From Bacteroidetes bacterium CG2_30_33_31 (lineage in GTDB: Bacteria > Bacteroidota > Bacteroidia > Bacteroidales > UBA1556), in contig MNXP01000022.1 in NCBI GenBank assembly GCA_001872625.1, forward strand, positions 1 through 36,987: a stretch of 36,987 nt of DNA, written 5' to 3'. Below are positions 7,818 through 16,906 of the stretch, one piece after another. The notes under the pieces were generated by a model. It searched no databases. It was not told the origin of the DNA and was given only the letters and a program-made list of their open reading frames with translations. A program made the translations under genes and the position numbers. The stretch's first letter is position 1. Every line of letters starts with the position of its first letter.

Positions 7818-9635
7818 ATGGCAGAAGCTAACCCTAAATATCAGCAAAATATATCATCGATTCTACAGACACTTCCCACAAAACCAGGTGTTTATCAATA
7901 TTTCGATGATAAAGGCAAAATTATTTATATAGGAAAAGCCAAGAGTTTGAAGTCGAGAGTTTCATCATACTTCAATAGAGATGCAAATCAAGGGGCGAAG
8001 ATTAATTTTCTGGTACGCAAAATTGCCGACATCAAAGTTATAGTGGTTAATACTGAAATTGATGCATTATTACTTGAGAATAATCTGATAAAAAAACACC
8101 AACCGCGATACAATATTATGCTCAAGGATGACAAAACATATCCTTGGATTTGTGTAAAAAATGAGGCTTTCCCGAGGGTGTTTTCTACAAGATATATGGT
8201 AAAAGATGGCTCTCAATATTTTGGTCCTTATGCCTCTGGCAAAATGATGCACACTATCTTAGAACTTGTATATCAGCTATTTCCCATAAGAACTTGCAAG
8301 TTAAATCTCTCTAAAAAAAATATAGAGGCTGGAAAATTTAATGTCTGTTTGGAATATCATATTGGCAATTGCTTGGGTGGCTGTGTTGAAAGGCAAACGG
8401 AAGAAAATTATGATAAAGATGTAAAAGCTATCAAGGAGCTTTTACGCGGCAATATTTTATCGGTGATAAAATCCTTGAAGGAATTGATGATGGATTATGC
8501 TGGAAATTTGGAATTTGAAAAAGCACAAAAAACGAAGGAAAAAATTGCTGTGCTGGAAAATTATCAAAGCAAATCTTCGGTAGTGAGTTCCACAATATCC
8601 GATGCTGACGTATTTTCTATTGATTATGAACAAGATACCAGCTATGTAAATTATATGAAGGTTGTAAGTGGCGCTGTAGTTCAATCTCATAGTGTGGAGC
8701 TTACATCGAAACTTGAAGAGACAAAAGAAGAAGTTATCTCACATGCCATTATTGACCTACGAACAAGATTTTATAGCAATTCGGCTGAGATAATTTTGCC
8801 CTTTGAAATAGATATTGAATTGCCTGGTGTGAAGTTTTATATACCTCAAAGAGGCGACAAGAAAACTCTCTTAGAACTCTCCGAGCGTAACGCCAAATTT
8901 TTTAAACTCGACTTAAGACGCAAACGCGATTTAGTTGATCCTGAGCGCCATAGCAAAAGAATTTTGGAGCAGTTGTGCAAAGATTTACGAATGACAGAAT
9001 TGCCTAACCACATCGAATGTTTCGATAACTCTAATATACAAGGAACTAATGCTGTGGCATCTTGTGTAGTTTTTAAAAATGCCAAGCCAAGCAAAAATGA
9101 CTATCGCCATTTTAACATAAAAACCGTTGTAGGACCAGATGATTTTGCTTCTATGGAGGAAATTATCTTAAGAAGATATTCACGACTTTTGGCGGAAAAT
9201 AAATCGATACCACAACTAATAATTATTGATGGCGGCAAAGGACAACTTTCCGCTGCAATGAAAAGCATTACAAAACTTGGACTGAGAAACAAGATTAGGA
9301 TTATTGGCATTGCCAAAAAATTGGAAGAGATATATTTTCCTGGCGACACAATTCCATTATATTTGAATAAAAAATCTGAAAGTTTAAAACTCATTCAACA
9401 AGCACGCGATGAAGCTCATCGTTTTGGAATCACTCATCACCGCAATAAAAGGTCTAAATCGATGACCAATTCAGAATTGACTAATATAGAAGGTATTGGC
9501 GATAAAACTTTAGAGCTTTTGCTTAAGAAATTTAAATCTGTAAAAAGAATAAAAACTGCCTCCAAAATTGAACTTACAGAAGTCATTGGAGAGCACCGAG
9601 CTTCACTTGTAAATTCTTATTTTAACAAATTATAA
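7818..9635 (+). CDS. uvrC: Excinuclease ABC subunit C
   Basis: UvrC makes both incisions around DNA lesions during nucleotide excision repair. The 605-residue product has the GIY-YIG nuclease near the N-terminus (PGVYQYFDDKGKIIYIGKAKSLKSR is read across its first strands and helix, about residues 20-50). A four-Cys region CKLNLS...CLEYHIGNCLGGC lies around 156-190. A UVR/UvrB-binding helix pair is near 205-245 (LEFEKAQKTKEKI). The RNase-H-like domain has ECFDNSNIQGTNAVASCVVF and IIDGGKGQLSAA, and the C-terminus (about 555-605) has the helix-hairpin-helix segment NIEGIGDKTLELLLKKF. The start codon abuts the stop of the upstream lipoprotein gene. Complete and ordinary. Confidence 0.97.
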   Translation: MAEANPKYQQNISSILQTLPTKPGVYQYFDDKGKIIYIGKAKSLKSRVSSYFNRDANQGAKINFLVRKIADIKVIVVNTEIDALLLENNLIKKHQPRYNIMLKDDKTYPWICVKNEAFPRVFSTRYMVKDGSQYFGPYASGKMMHTILELVYQLFPIRTCKLNLSKKNIEAGKFNVCLEYHIGNCLGGCVERQTEENYDKDVKAIKELLRGNILSVIKSLKELMMDYAGNLEFEKAQKTKEKIAVLENYQSKSSVVSSTISDADVFSIDYEQDTSYVNYMKVVSGAVVQSHSVELTSKLEETKEEVISHAIIDLRTRFYSNSAEIILPFEIDIELPGVKFYIPQRGDKKTLLELSERNAKFFKLDLRRKRDLVDPERHSKRILEQLCKDLRMTELPNHIECFDNSNIQGTNAVASCVVFKNAKPSKNDYRHFNIKTVVGPDDFASMEEIILRRYSRLLAENKSIPQLIIIDGGKGQLSAAMKSITKLGLRNKIRIIGIAKKLEEIYFPGDTIPLYLNKKSESLKLIQQARDEAHRFGITHHRNKRSKSMTNSELTNIEGIGDKTLELLLKKFKSVKRIKTASKIELTEVIGEHRASLVNSYFNKL

Positions 9636-9686
9636 TTTAACTGCTGAAGAGTGAAATCCCCGTAGGTATCTCAAGTGAAAAATCGA

Positions 9687-9715
9687 TTAGAAATTTACTT
9701 TCGAAATTTCACTAA
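9687..9715. terminator. Weak inverted repeat between convergent uvrC and activase genes
   Basis: TTAG plus AAATTT (9687-9696) pair with AAATTT (9704-9709) and, after a CA bulge, CTAA (9712-9715). It sits in the 112-base gap where two convergent genes end and could serve both. The stem is A+T only in its core and no long T-run follows, so terminator function is uncertain. Confidence 0.3.
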
Positions 9716-9747
9716 TTTATTATCACAGACCATGAAATTCTCGAAGT

Positions 9748-12700
9748 TCAATAGCCATTAACCAATTTATATTCATTGGCTTGGTGCATAAAAGCTTGCA
9801 AGCGAGTCTCAATAGATGCATCTTGTTGACCGTCGTAAGCAATATTTTCCCAAGGAATATTTTTATGGTCTCTGCGAAAATCACTGGTAACAGAAGTTAC
9901 CAAAGTACCTGGCATACAAGTAAATGGCATAACATAAATTACTCCAGAGATTTTTGCATCCACTAAACCAGAGGCTTCACCAAGAGCCACCACAGGCTCA
10001 CCATCGTAATCTCTATGAACGTAAGGCGCACTGCGTTCGAGCATTTCTTCAACTTTAATTTCGTGATCCATATCCACAATCTCACTTACAGCATTTATGA
10101 GTTGTTTGCTGGTATAATGCTGTGCAAATTGTTGAATATGAGATTTTATAACTCCCTTTAAGTCGCCGCTCCATTTGCTGTCGCGTCTATAACGATAGGT
10201 CGAATATTCGAGCCATTCGGCGAAAGGTCCCATAATAGTTTCTGCGCCCAAAGTTTCAAGTTTATCAACAATATAGCCGCTGCAGAATGGATTATCGCGC
10301 ATAAATGTTTCGCCAAGAACAGCAATCACCGGTCTTTTGGTGGTTTTATTTAAAGGGATTTTTTCAAAATCTTGCCCAGCGAGTTTTAAAACCATGGACA
10401 AATTTTTAGATCCTTTTTCAACCGATTTTACAACTTCTTGAAGCCAAAAATTATAAACTTCTGCCGATTGCCCTTTTACAATTTCATAAGGTCTTCTTTC
10501 CTGAATTAATTTTTTTAACAAATCAATGGCTACAATACCTTTCCATGCATTTAGACGGAATTTTCCAGATTTTCCTGGAGCTAATTCAGCATAAGAATCA
10601 TCGTTGGAAGGTGATAATATTTCAACATCGTGATAGCCTAAACGGCCGAATAATATCTTATGTAGTTTACGATAATCGCCAAATCTACAAGGGCCATTAT
10701 GGTCGGGCATAAAAAACATGATTTTCGATTGGTCAGTTTCTGGCTCCTGAATTTTGCGAATAAAACTACCAGTGGTACAAATAAATGGGAAACATTCTTG
10801 ACCATTGGTAATCTTACGGGCAATTTCCAAATCTTTTTTATTTGGCATTGGCAGAACTTCTGAATCAATTCCACAATATCTTGCTGCGGCAGCTAATGCA
10901 TGCACAGTATCTCTGGCATATGGAAAATATAGCTTCCTTCCATCGCGATTGTTGGGCAATCTTTGTCCCTCATCTTTATGGTTTTCTGTTTCATGCATGC
11001 CTTTGTTGAAGCCAGATAAACTATCAAGAAATGCTTCTAATCTTGTAACCACACCAGCATCGGCCGAATGTTCGTCTATTTCGAGATGAAGATATGGCTT
11101 TCCTTTCATCTCTTCACTTACATAATGGGTGAGAAAGGAATCTGGACCACAACGAAAATTCCCCAAATATAGGGCAAACAATTTAGGATGTTTTCTTATG
11201 ATACGTGAGCCAGCAATAATTTTCTGCCCATTAGGCCAATACATCATAGGATAATCTTCAAAGATATTCTCTTGATTTAGTGGAAGATAATCTAAAGGAA
11301 TTGGAATGGTATTCAGATGAATTAATTTTTCTACTAATCTAAGGTTGAGAAATTTATCGCCAGTGTTGTAAGGTCTTCCAAGCATTACCAAAGGAATTTT
11401 ATCCTCTGGCAAGTTGGCCAAAATTACTTCACCTCTTTTAGTAAGAGTCTCCTCAAAGGCTGATTGTTCTATGTCGGCAAATTTAATAGCAAGAGCAGTT
11501 TTTTTCTTAGAAAGGCCAAATTTCTCTTTCATAAAATTTTGAAGTTCAACTACTAGAGCCCTTTCAAAATGTCGAAAATGGAGTGAGGGAATTAATAGTT
11601 TTTCTCTAATTTTTTCATCGGAGAAAGCGCTTTTAAGCATAAAAGGATACGACTGTACCCATGGACAATTGCAATTGCTGGTCGGATTTTCATCTTTAGC
11701 TCTTGTATTGACAACAAAAGGCACAAAAATAAAATCCACATCTTTTTCAATAAGATTGTTTACATGACCATGAACAATTTCTACAGGGAAGCAAGTTTCG
11801 GAGACCATCAATTCAAGTGATTTTTTTATTATCTTTTGATTTGTGGAATCTGATATCACTAATCTGAAGCCAAGTTCTCTGAAAAATGTTCTCCAAAAAG
11901 GGAATTGCTGATAAAAGATTGCCAATGAACGCGGAATGCCGATCGTAATTCTGTCATCTTTAGATTCTTCAACAAAATCGCCAAGGAGATATTTTAACCT
12001 TTCTTCAAAATAATTTGGAATATCATCGACTTTATTTTTTCGAGCTTCCACTTCATATTTTTCGCATCTTCCTCCATAAAACAAAGGTTTTTTCTGTCCA
12101 TCAATTCTAACTCTTTGTATCTCACAATCGTTTGAACATTCTTTGCAGGGGAAACTATCAATAGCAAAAGGTAATTCGCTGGTTTGAAATCCTTTAAACA
12201 AAGATTTACGACCATCCTGCATTGCTCCGCGAGCAAGTATTGCAGCTCCAATAGCGCCTGTAACATCAAAATGTGGAGGAATAATTATAGATTTTCCAGT
12301 AACATTTTCGAAAGCTGCCACTACAGCTCGGTTGTTGGTAACTCCACCTTGAAAGAAAATTTTATTGCCAATTGGCTTAGTTCCTACAACTCTTTGAATA
12401 TAATTTTGAACTATTGAATACGCCAAACCTCCAACTAAATCATTTACAGGAGCTCCTTTTTGCTGTAATGAATTAAGGTCAGATTCCATAAAAACCGTAC
12501 AACGACTTCCTAATTGAGAAGGAGAATCGGAGCCCAAAGCTATGGAGCCAAACTCTTGAACGATGTTGATATTTAATTTTTCTGCTTGTTCTTCGAGGAA
12601 GGAGCCAGTTCCAGCAGCACAAACTTTATTCATCTCAAAATCAACGATTACCCCATTTTCAATTCTAATATATTTTGAGTCCTGACCTCCAATTTCAAAA

Positions 12701-13980
12701 ATTGTATCTACCGAAGGATCATAGGCGATGGCAGCTGTTGCTTGCGCAGTGATTTCATTTCTAACTGTATCAGCACCAACGAAATCGCCTGTAAGATATC
12801 TACCTGAACCAGTAGTGCCTACTGCTATAACTTCCACTTTTTCTCCAACCTCATCATAAATCTCTTTCAAACCACGCTGTATTGCATTTAGTGGTTTACT
12901 TGCTGTAGGTAAATATCGTCGTGCAATAACATTATTTTGGGAATCTATCAGAACAAGATTTGTACTTAAAGAACCTATATCCAAACCGAGTGATACCTTT
13001 AATTTATCGCTGCCTAATGGAATGATTTTCACCTCTTTATTATAGATAGCTTTTGACTCAACAAGCTTTCCAAAGGAAGTGGAAGCTGTAATGGTAGTTT
13101 TTAAATATTGTTCAAGTTTTTTAAAGCCAGTAAATTTTCCATTTCCAGTATCAGGATGATTTAAAGTGTGAAAAATAGCTCCAATTGCACCCATGGAAGC
13201 ATAATATTTTGGAATAATTAAATCATCATCATCAAGTTCAAAAGTTTCTTTGAAAGCTCTAACCATTCCAGAGTTAGCAGCTACTCCACCCTGAAAAATA
13301 AATGGCGCTTTAAATTTTTTACCTCTTCCGAGTGTGCTTTTAAAATTTCGAGCTACAGCAAAGCAAAGTCCTGCAACAATATCGTGCAAAGGTGTTGCAA
13401 TTTGCTGAAGATGAATCATATCACTTTTTGCAAAAACACTGCATCTGCCAGCAATTCTTGGTGGATTTTTGGACATCAAAGCAAGAGTGCCAAATTCATC
13501 TACTATTGAAACTCCTATACGTTTTGCTTGCTGGTCGAGAAATGAACCAGTACCGGCTGCACAAAGGCTATTCATAGCAAAATCAGCAAGTTGAGAATGA
13601 CTGTTGTAGCCGCTATTGTCCATAAAGATAAGCTTGGAATCTTCTCCACCCATTTCAATTACGGTTTTTGCTAAGGGGTAAAAATGCCCTACAGAGGTTG
13701 ATTGTGCAATAATTTCGTTAATAAAATTTCCACCAATAAGTTCAGATGCTATTTTACCACCGCTGCCTGTAAGCGAAATACTCTCAATTTTTTGGTGCTT
13801 TGTATTGTCAATGATTTCCTTTAGAACATCTTCGAGAACATGAAAAGGCTTGCCATAGCAGTAATCGTAGCGACTTTCAAGAATTTCCTTTTTGTCATTT
13901 ATCAATACTGTATTCACTGATGTGGAACCGATGTCAATTCCAAGATAAAGTTTGTCTTTTGAATCCTGTGTTTTTAGCAT
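9748..13980 (-). CDS. Giant acyl-CoA dehydratase activase (two BcrA/BadF-type ATPase domains fused to DUF2229 and HgdB-like region)
   Basis: This 1410-residue protein starts with two tandem ASKHA ATPase domains of the 2-hydroxyglutaryl-CoA dehydratase activase (HgdC/BadF/BadG/BcrA/BcrD) family. LGIDIGSTSVNTV (about 13) and LGLDIGSLSTNLV (about 331) are the phosphate-1 loops. Each domain has the cysteine pair that holds the bridging [4Fe-4S] cluster: C140/C180 and C454/C494. GGEDSK and GGQDSK are matching ATPase motifs. A cysteine cluster follows (C612, C615, C619, C639). Next comes a DUF2229-like stretch from about 678, ITIGIPRSLAIFYQQFPFWR. The C-terminal half is rich in conserved Cys (NCNCPW, NFRCGPDSF, GQECFPFICTTG) and resembles the dehydratase D-subunit. 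Family members drive ATP-dependent low-potential electron transfer to radical dehydratases and are oxygen sensitive. No dehydratase genes lie beside it, so its partner is unknown. It is presumably cytoplasmic. Confidence 0.9.
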   Translation of the reverse strand: MLKTQDSKDKLYLGIDIGSTSVNTVLINDKKEILESRYDYCYGKPFHVLEDVLKEIIDNTKHQKIESISLTGSGGKIASELIGGNFINEIIAQSTSVGHFYPLAKTVIEMGGEDSKLIFMDNSGYNSHSQLADFAMNSLCAAGTGSFLDQQAKRIGVSIVDEFGTLALMSKNPPRIAGRCSVFAKSDMIHLQQIATPLHDIVAGLCFAVARNFKSTLGRGKKFKAPFIFQGGVAANSGMVRAFKETFELDDDDLIIPKYYASMGAIGAIFHTLNHPDTGNGKFTGFKKLEQYLKTTITASTSFGKLVESKAIYNKEVKIIPLGSDKLKVSLGLDIGSLSTNLVLIDSQNNVIARRYLPTASKPLNAIQRGLKEIYDEVGEKVEVIAVGTTGSGRYLTGDFVGADTVRNEITAQATAAIAYDPSVDTIFEIGGQDSKYIRIENGVIVDFEMNKVCAAGTGSFLEEQAEKLNINIVQEFGSIALGSDSPSQLGSRCTVFMESDLNSLQQKGAPVNDLVGGLAYSIVQNYIQRVVGTKPIGNKIFFQGGVTNNRAVVAAFENVTGKSIIIPPHFDVTGAIGAAILARGAMQDGRKSLFKGFQTSELPFAIDSFPCKECSNDCEIQRVRIDGQKKPLFYGGRCEKYEVEARKNKVDDIPNYFEERLKYLLGDFVEESKDDRITIGIPRSLAIFYQQFPFWRTFFRELGFRLVISDSTNQKIIKKSLELMVSETCFPVEIVHGHVNNLIEKDVDFIFVPFVVNTRAKDENPTSNCNCPWVQSYPFMLKSAFSDEKIREKLLIPSLHFRHFERALVVELQNFMKEKFGLSKKKTALAIKFADIEQSAFEETLTKRGEVILANLPEDKIPLVMLGRPYNTGDKFLNLRLVEKLIHLNTIPIPLDYLPLNQENIFEDYPMMYWPNGQKIIAGSRIIRKHPKLFALYLGNFRCGPDSFLTHYVSEEMKGKPYLHLEIDEHSADAGVVTRLEAFLDSLSGFNKGMHETENHKDEGQRLPNNRDGRKLYFPYARDTVHALAAAARYCGIDSEVLPMPNKKDLEIARKITNGQECFPFICTTGSFIRKIQEPETDQSKIMFFMPDHNGPCRFGDYRKLHKILFGRLGYHDVEILSPSNDDSYAELAPGKSGKFRLNAWKGIVAIDLLKKLIQERRPYEIVKGQSAEVYNFWLQEVVKSVEKGSKNLSMVLKLAGQDFEKIPLNKTTKRPVIAVLGETFMRDNPFCSGYIVDKLETLGAETIMGPFAEWLEYSTYRYRRDSKWSGDLKGVIKSHIQQFAQHYTSKQLINAVSEIVDMDHEIKVEEMLERSAPYVHRDYDGEPVVALGEASGLVDAKISGVIYVMPFTCMPGTLVTSVTSDFRRDHKNIPWENIAYDGQQDASIETRLQAFMHQANEYKLVNGY

Positions 13981-14290
13981 AAAATAAGTATTTGAATAAA
14001 AAAATTTATAAAAATATTAAAGCGCAACAGTTTAAAAAGAATTACCAATAAAAAAATCAATGGTATTTATGAAAATCTTTTGGATAATTAGTGAGGAGAA
14101 ATCTTTTCAAATTCTTGCCAATCAATGAAGTAGGTAATATTAGTGAGAAAACCATTTATCATAATTATAGCTTGTATTAGAAGCTAAAATAATAAATTAA
14201 ATGATATAATGATTAATATTTTTCAAAAGGTTTGGAATCTTAACTTGGTGAGACAAATTTTTCTTTGAGGTAGGATAAATTTCAAATATT
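13981..14290. other. AT-rich leader of the activase gene; nothing else recognised
   Basis: These 310 bases between marR and the activase (both - strand) are very AT-rich and contain no open frame with recognisable motifs. The activase promoter should be here. The only near-match to the -7 consensus on the - strand is TATTTTAG at 14184-14191 (one mismatch), with no -33 partner, so I do not call it. Confidence 0.4.
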
Positions 14291-14740
14291 TTATTCACGA
14301 ATTTTATCGAGCAGCCTATTCAGTTCTTTAATTTCTGTTTCGTTGAGTTTTGATAGTAGGGCGTCAACTTTAAGCTCACAACTGTCCATATTACCTAAAA
14401 GTGATAAACCAGATTCTGATATTTCTATATTTTTTTGCCTGCGGTCGATAGGGTTTTCGGCTCGTTTTATTAAATTTTTAGTTAATAATTTATCAATAAT
14501 GCGGCTAACATCTGAGTTTTTATCGAGCATTCTTTCTTTCAAAAATCCAATAGACAAAGGTCCTTCCGAAATATTTCCTCTTAAAACTTTTAAAATATTA
14601 TATTGTGGTTCGGTTATTTTATGCTGTTTGAGTGTTTTTTCAAAACTATAGATTAAAAGTTTTGATGTAAAATGAAGATTTATCAATCCTTTGTGATATT
14701 CATTTCTAAAGCGTCCTTTCAATTCATCTTCAATACTCAT
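14291..14740 (-). CDS. MarR-family transcriptional regulator
   Basis: A 149-residue winged-helix regulator. The recognition region reads EPQYNILKVLRG, then a helix around IGFLKERMLDKNSDVSRIIDKLLTKNLIKRAENPIDRRQKNIEISESG. Its wing, with the family's D/N-x-RD-R-R signature seen as NPIDRRQKNIEIS, lies at about 96-108. N- and C-terminal helices provide the dimer interface. MarR proteins are usually repressors released by small phenolic or oxidant ligands. The gene follows doxX on the same strand with an 81-base gap that contains a perfect 15-bp hairpin. A 20-bp palindrome lies in the promoter region of doxX and is a natural candidate operator for this protein. Ligand unknown. Confidence 0.92.
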   Translation of the reverse strand: MSIEDELKGRFRNEYHKGLINLHFTSKLLIYSFEKTLKQHKITEPQYNILKVLRGNISEGPLSIGFLKERMLDKNSDVSRIIDKLLTKNLIKRAENPIDRRQKNIEISESGLSLLGNMDSCELKVDALLSKLNETEIKELNRLLDKIRE

Positions 14741-14772
14741 AAACTATTTATATTTAACTATTTTTTAATAAA

Positions 14773-14811
14773 ATCATAAATCTTCCTGCAAAGAAAAGGA
14801 AGATTTATGAT
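14773..14811 (-). terminator. Perfect 15-bp stem-loop between doxX and marR (terminator or operator)
   Basis: ATCATAAATCTTCCT at 14773-14787 is the exact reverse complement of 14797-14811, with a 9-nt loop. Read on the - strand it begins 10 bases after the doxX stop and is followed by TTTTATT, so it can act as an intrinsic terminator or attenuator separating doxX from marR. Its symmetry and its position 33-71 bases upstream of marR would also suit a protein-binding site. Confidence 0.7.
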
Positions 14812-14821
14812 ACAGAAATAT

Positions 14822-15187
14822 TTATTTTTTTTCGCAATTTCTACATATCTGAGGATTTCTTATTAAAGCGCCAATCCAAACAATAATTAGTATTACTGAA
14901 GGGAATAAAATGCTTTGCTGGGTTGTCATGTGAACAATTATAGCACCGCCCATATAAGCACTTAGGAGAAAAGCTCCATAAATATTAGTTTTGGGGAAGA
15001 GAAATAGTAATGCCGACCCAATTTCGCCAATGCCAATAATCATTGCCCAAGTATCTAAATGTATTTGTGCTAAATTCTCTGGATGCATAAATTTTCCTGA
15101 TGCACTGAAAAGATAAAGCGCGGTTAATAATCCAGCTATTGCCCAGCCAATAATGTTTCTAACGTTTGATGTTTCTGTTGTTTCCAT
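14822..15187 (-). CDS. DoxX-like small integral membrane protein
   Basis: A 121-residue inner-membrane protein with four hydrophobic helices: IIGWAIAGLLTALYLFSASGKF (read across 12-33), WAMIIGIGEIGSALLFLF, IYGAFLLSAYMGGAIIVHM and ILFPSVILIIVWIGALI. The ASGKFMHPE segment after helix 1 and IGIGEIGSALLFLFP are typical of the DoxX-like (DoxX_2) group. Members are often partners of stress-inducible regulators, but their biochemical role is generally unknown. The C-terminus NPQICRNCEKK carries a CxxC pair. It is the first gene of a likely doxX-marR unit; an exact -7 element TACATTTG lies 85 bases upstream with a palindrome over the expected -33 position. Confidence 0.88.
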   Translation of the reverse strand: METTETSNVRNIIGWAIAGLLTALYLFSASGKFMHPENLAQIHLDTWAMIIGIGEIGSALLFLFPKTNIYGAFLLSAYMGGAIIVHMTTQQSILFPSVILIIVWIGALIRNPQICRNCEKK

Positions 15188-15272
15188 TTAATTTAATTTG
15201 TTGATTTATTATAATTTGAAAAATATTCGCATTTATAGATTGTTTTAAAAATATTTTCATTTAATAGTCCTG

Positions 15273-15310
15273 CAAATGTATGTCATAACTTTATATGTTG
15301 CACCATATAA
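15273..15310 (-). promoter_or_regulatory. doxX-marR promoter with a MarR-type operator palindrome
   Basis: On the - strand TACATTTG (15280 to 15273) is an exact TAnnTTTG -7 element. The 20-bp sequence at 15291-15310 is a perfect inverted repeat (TTATATG / CATATAA) with a 6-bp spacer TTGCAC. Its centre falls about 20 bp upstream of the -7 box, exactly where the -33 element should be, so a dimer bound there would block the polymerase. Autoregulation by the MarR protein is inferred. No clear TTG -33 is present, which suggests a weak or activated promoter. Confidence 0.6.
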
Positions 15311-15449
15311 TAATAAATATTATAAAATTAAAACATGAGAGCCTTTGGAAATATCAAAATCTGAATTGTAAGGGATATTATTTGTATGTCTCAAAAATCA
15401 ACGAGAGTCAAAATTTTAATAGGATGAGAAATTAAATTCTAAGAAGAAA

Positions 15450-16529
15450 TTAATTCTTATAAACCATAGCATTAATATTCATTCCAGCACCAACGGAAGC
15501 GAAAACCAAGATATCACCGTTTTTAATTTCATGTGATGCAATTTTTCCATTTTTCACAAGGTCTAATAGAGTTGGGATTGTAGCTACAGAGGAGTTTCCG
15601 AGCCAAGAAATTGTCATAGGCATCACATTTTCCGGCATTTTATCTATGTTGTAAAGTTTATAAAGTCTTTTCAAAATAGCATCGTCCATTTTTCCATTTG
15701 CCTGATGAATTAGAATTTTATTTACATCCTCGAGTTGAGTATTGCTTTTGTCGAGACAGTCTTTTATCGCCTGAGGTACTATTTCGAGAGCATATTGATA
15801 AAGTCTGCGACCATTCATTTTAAGAAAGCGCTCATCAGGATTGTGAAAATCAGGATTATAAGATTTGTCCATCAGGAGCATTTTAGAATATTCTAAAGTA
15901 TCAGAACGAGTTTTATGAGCAAGAATTCCTATAGCAGTTTCGCTAATTTTTGCTTCCAAAATTACAGCACCAGCACCATCGGCATAAAGCATACAATCTC
16001 TGTCGTGCGGATCTGATATGCGTGATAAAGTGTCGGCACCAATTACCAATATTTTTTTTGCATCGCCAGATTTTATATAATAATCGGCTTGTATAACAGC
16101 TTGTAGCCAGCCAGGACAACCGAAAGGAATATCATATGCAACTGCATTTGGATTTTTTATTCCTAAACTATGTTTTACGCGTGCAGCCAGGCTTGGAACT
16201 ATATCTAATTGCTTATTGTCAAATTTTACATCACCAAAATTGTGGGCTACAATAATATAATCTAATTCTTCTTGGTCAATTTTTGCCGACTTAATTGCTT
16301 CAAGAGCAGCAAAATAAGCTATATCCGAAGTTACAAGTTCATTTGTAACATAACGTCTCTCTTCTATGGCGGTAATCTCCAAAAATTTGTCGATAACTTC
16401 TTGATTTGACTTATCTAATTTCCTGCCATCAGATTCATAAAACTCATTGCTTAGAAAAAAATCATTTTTAATTTGTCTTGTAGGAATATAACTTCCAGTA
16501 CCTGTAATGATGCTATATATATTATTCAT
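15450..16529 (-). CDS. 3-oxoacyl-ACP synthase III family protein (KAS III/FabH-like)
   Basis: A 359-residue thiolase-fold condensing enzyme with the complete KAS III triad: Cys138 in IPFGCPGWLQAV, His275 in ILIHQANGKM and Asn312 in WLGNSSVATIPTLL. GADTLSRISDPHDR and LYADGAGAVILE are further family motifs. E. coli FabH is about 317 residues; this one is longer, with an extra N-terminal segment around YESDGRKLDK. KAS III enzymes condense acyl-CoA primers with malonyl-ACP; many Bacteroidota carry a second paralogue used for branched-chain starters, aryl polyenes or other lipids. No other fatty-acid gene adjoins it, so the substrate is unknown. It is monocistronic, with a full -33/-7 promoter at 16630-16661 and a leader near 95 nt. 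Confidence 0.9.
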   Translation of the reverse strand: MNNIYSIITGTGSYIPTRQIKNDFFLSNEFYESDGRKLDKSNQEVIDKFLEITAIEERRYVTNELVTSDIAYFAALEAIKSAKIDQEELDYIIVAHNFGDVKFDNKQLDIVPSLAARVKHSLGIKNPNAVAYDIPFGCPGWLQAVIQADYYIKSGDAKKILVIGADTLSRISDPHDRDCMLYADGAGAVILEAKISETAIGILAHKTRSDTLEYSKMLLMDKSYNPDFHNPDERFLKMNGRRLYQYALEIVPQAIKDCLDKSNTQLEDVNKILIHQANGKMDDAILKRLYKLYNIDKMPENVMPMTISWLGNSSVATIPTLLDLVKNGKIASHEIKNGDILVFASVGAGMNINAMVYKN

Positions 16530-16629
16530 ATTAATGTTTAAAATTTAATGAATTTCTAATGTCGGCTAATAGATTAGAAGCTAAAAAAATTCAAAATATA
16601 TTTAAAAATTATACCTAAAATAGGTGCTG

Positions 16630-16661
16630 CAAAGATACTCTATTTATCAACATAAGGCAAA
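16630..16661 (-). promoter_or_regulatory. Consensus Bacteroidota promoter for the KAS III gene
   Basis: On the - strand TTTG (16661-16658) is followed after exactly 20 bp by TATCTTTG (16637-16630). This fits the phylum consensus TTTG / 19-21 bp / TAnnTTTG fully. The -33 element lies in a 10-bp palindrome GCAAATTTGC (16657-16666). Predicted transcription starts about 95 bases before the ATG at 16529. Confidence 0.75.
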
Positions 16662-16906
16662 TTTGCTTGCATTTATAGAATAACTTTTGTGCTTCCAAAG
16701 TACAATTATTTTTTGGGAAAACTTAGATTGTTATAGAATGTCATCCCTAAAGATGAGGTCTAATCATAGATTTGCGTGATAATCAATAAAATGAAAGATA
16801 AATTTTCTCTATAAAAAGATTCATTTTTTTTCGGAGTGTATAAAAATTATTCTTGGCAAAGTTATTGCGAAATCATCTCAATTATTAACCCACAAAATCG
16901 TTCATT
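16662..16906. other. Gene-free region upstream of tonB
   Basis: The 377-base gap between the divergent KAS III and tonB genes holds the KAS III promoter on its left. The remainder has no gene. TAGATTTG at 16767-16774 matches TAnnTTTG on the + strand, but no -33 TTG is correctly spaced and the leader to tonB would be about 130 nt. A short 5-bp hairpin (TCATC/GATGA) lies at 16741-16756. Confidence 0.4.
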
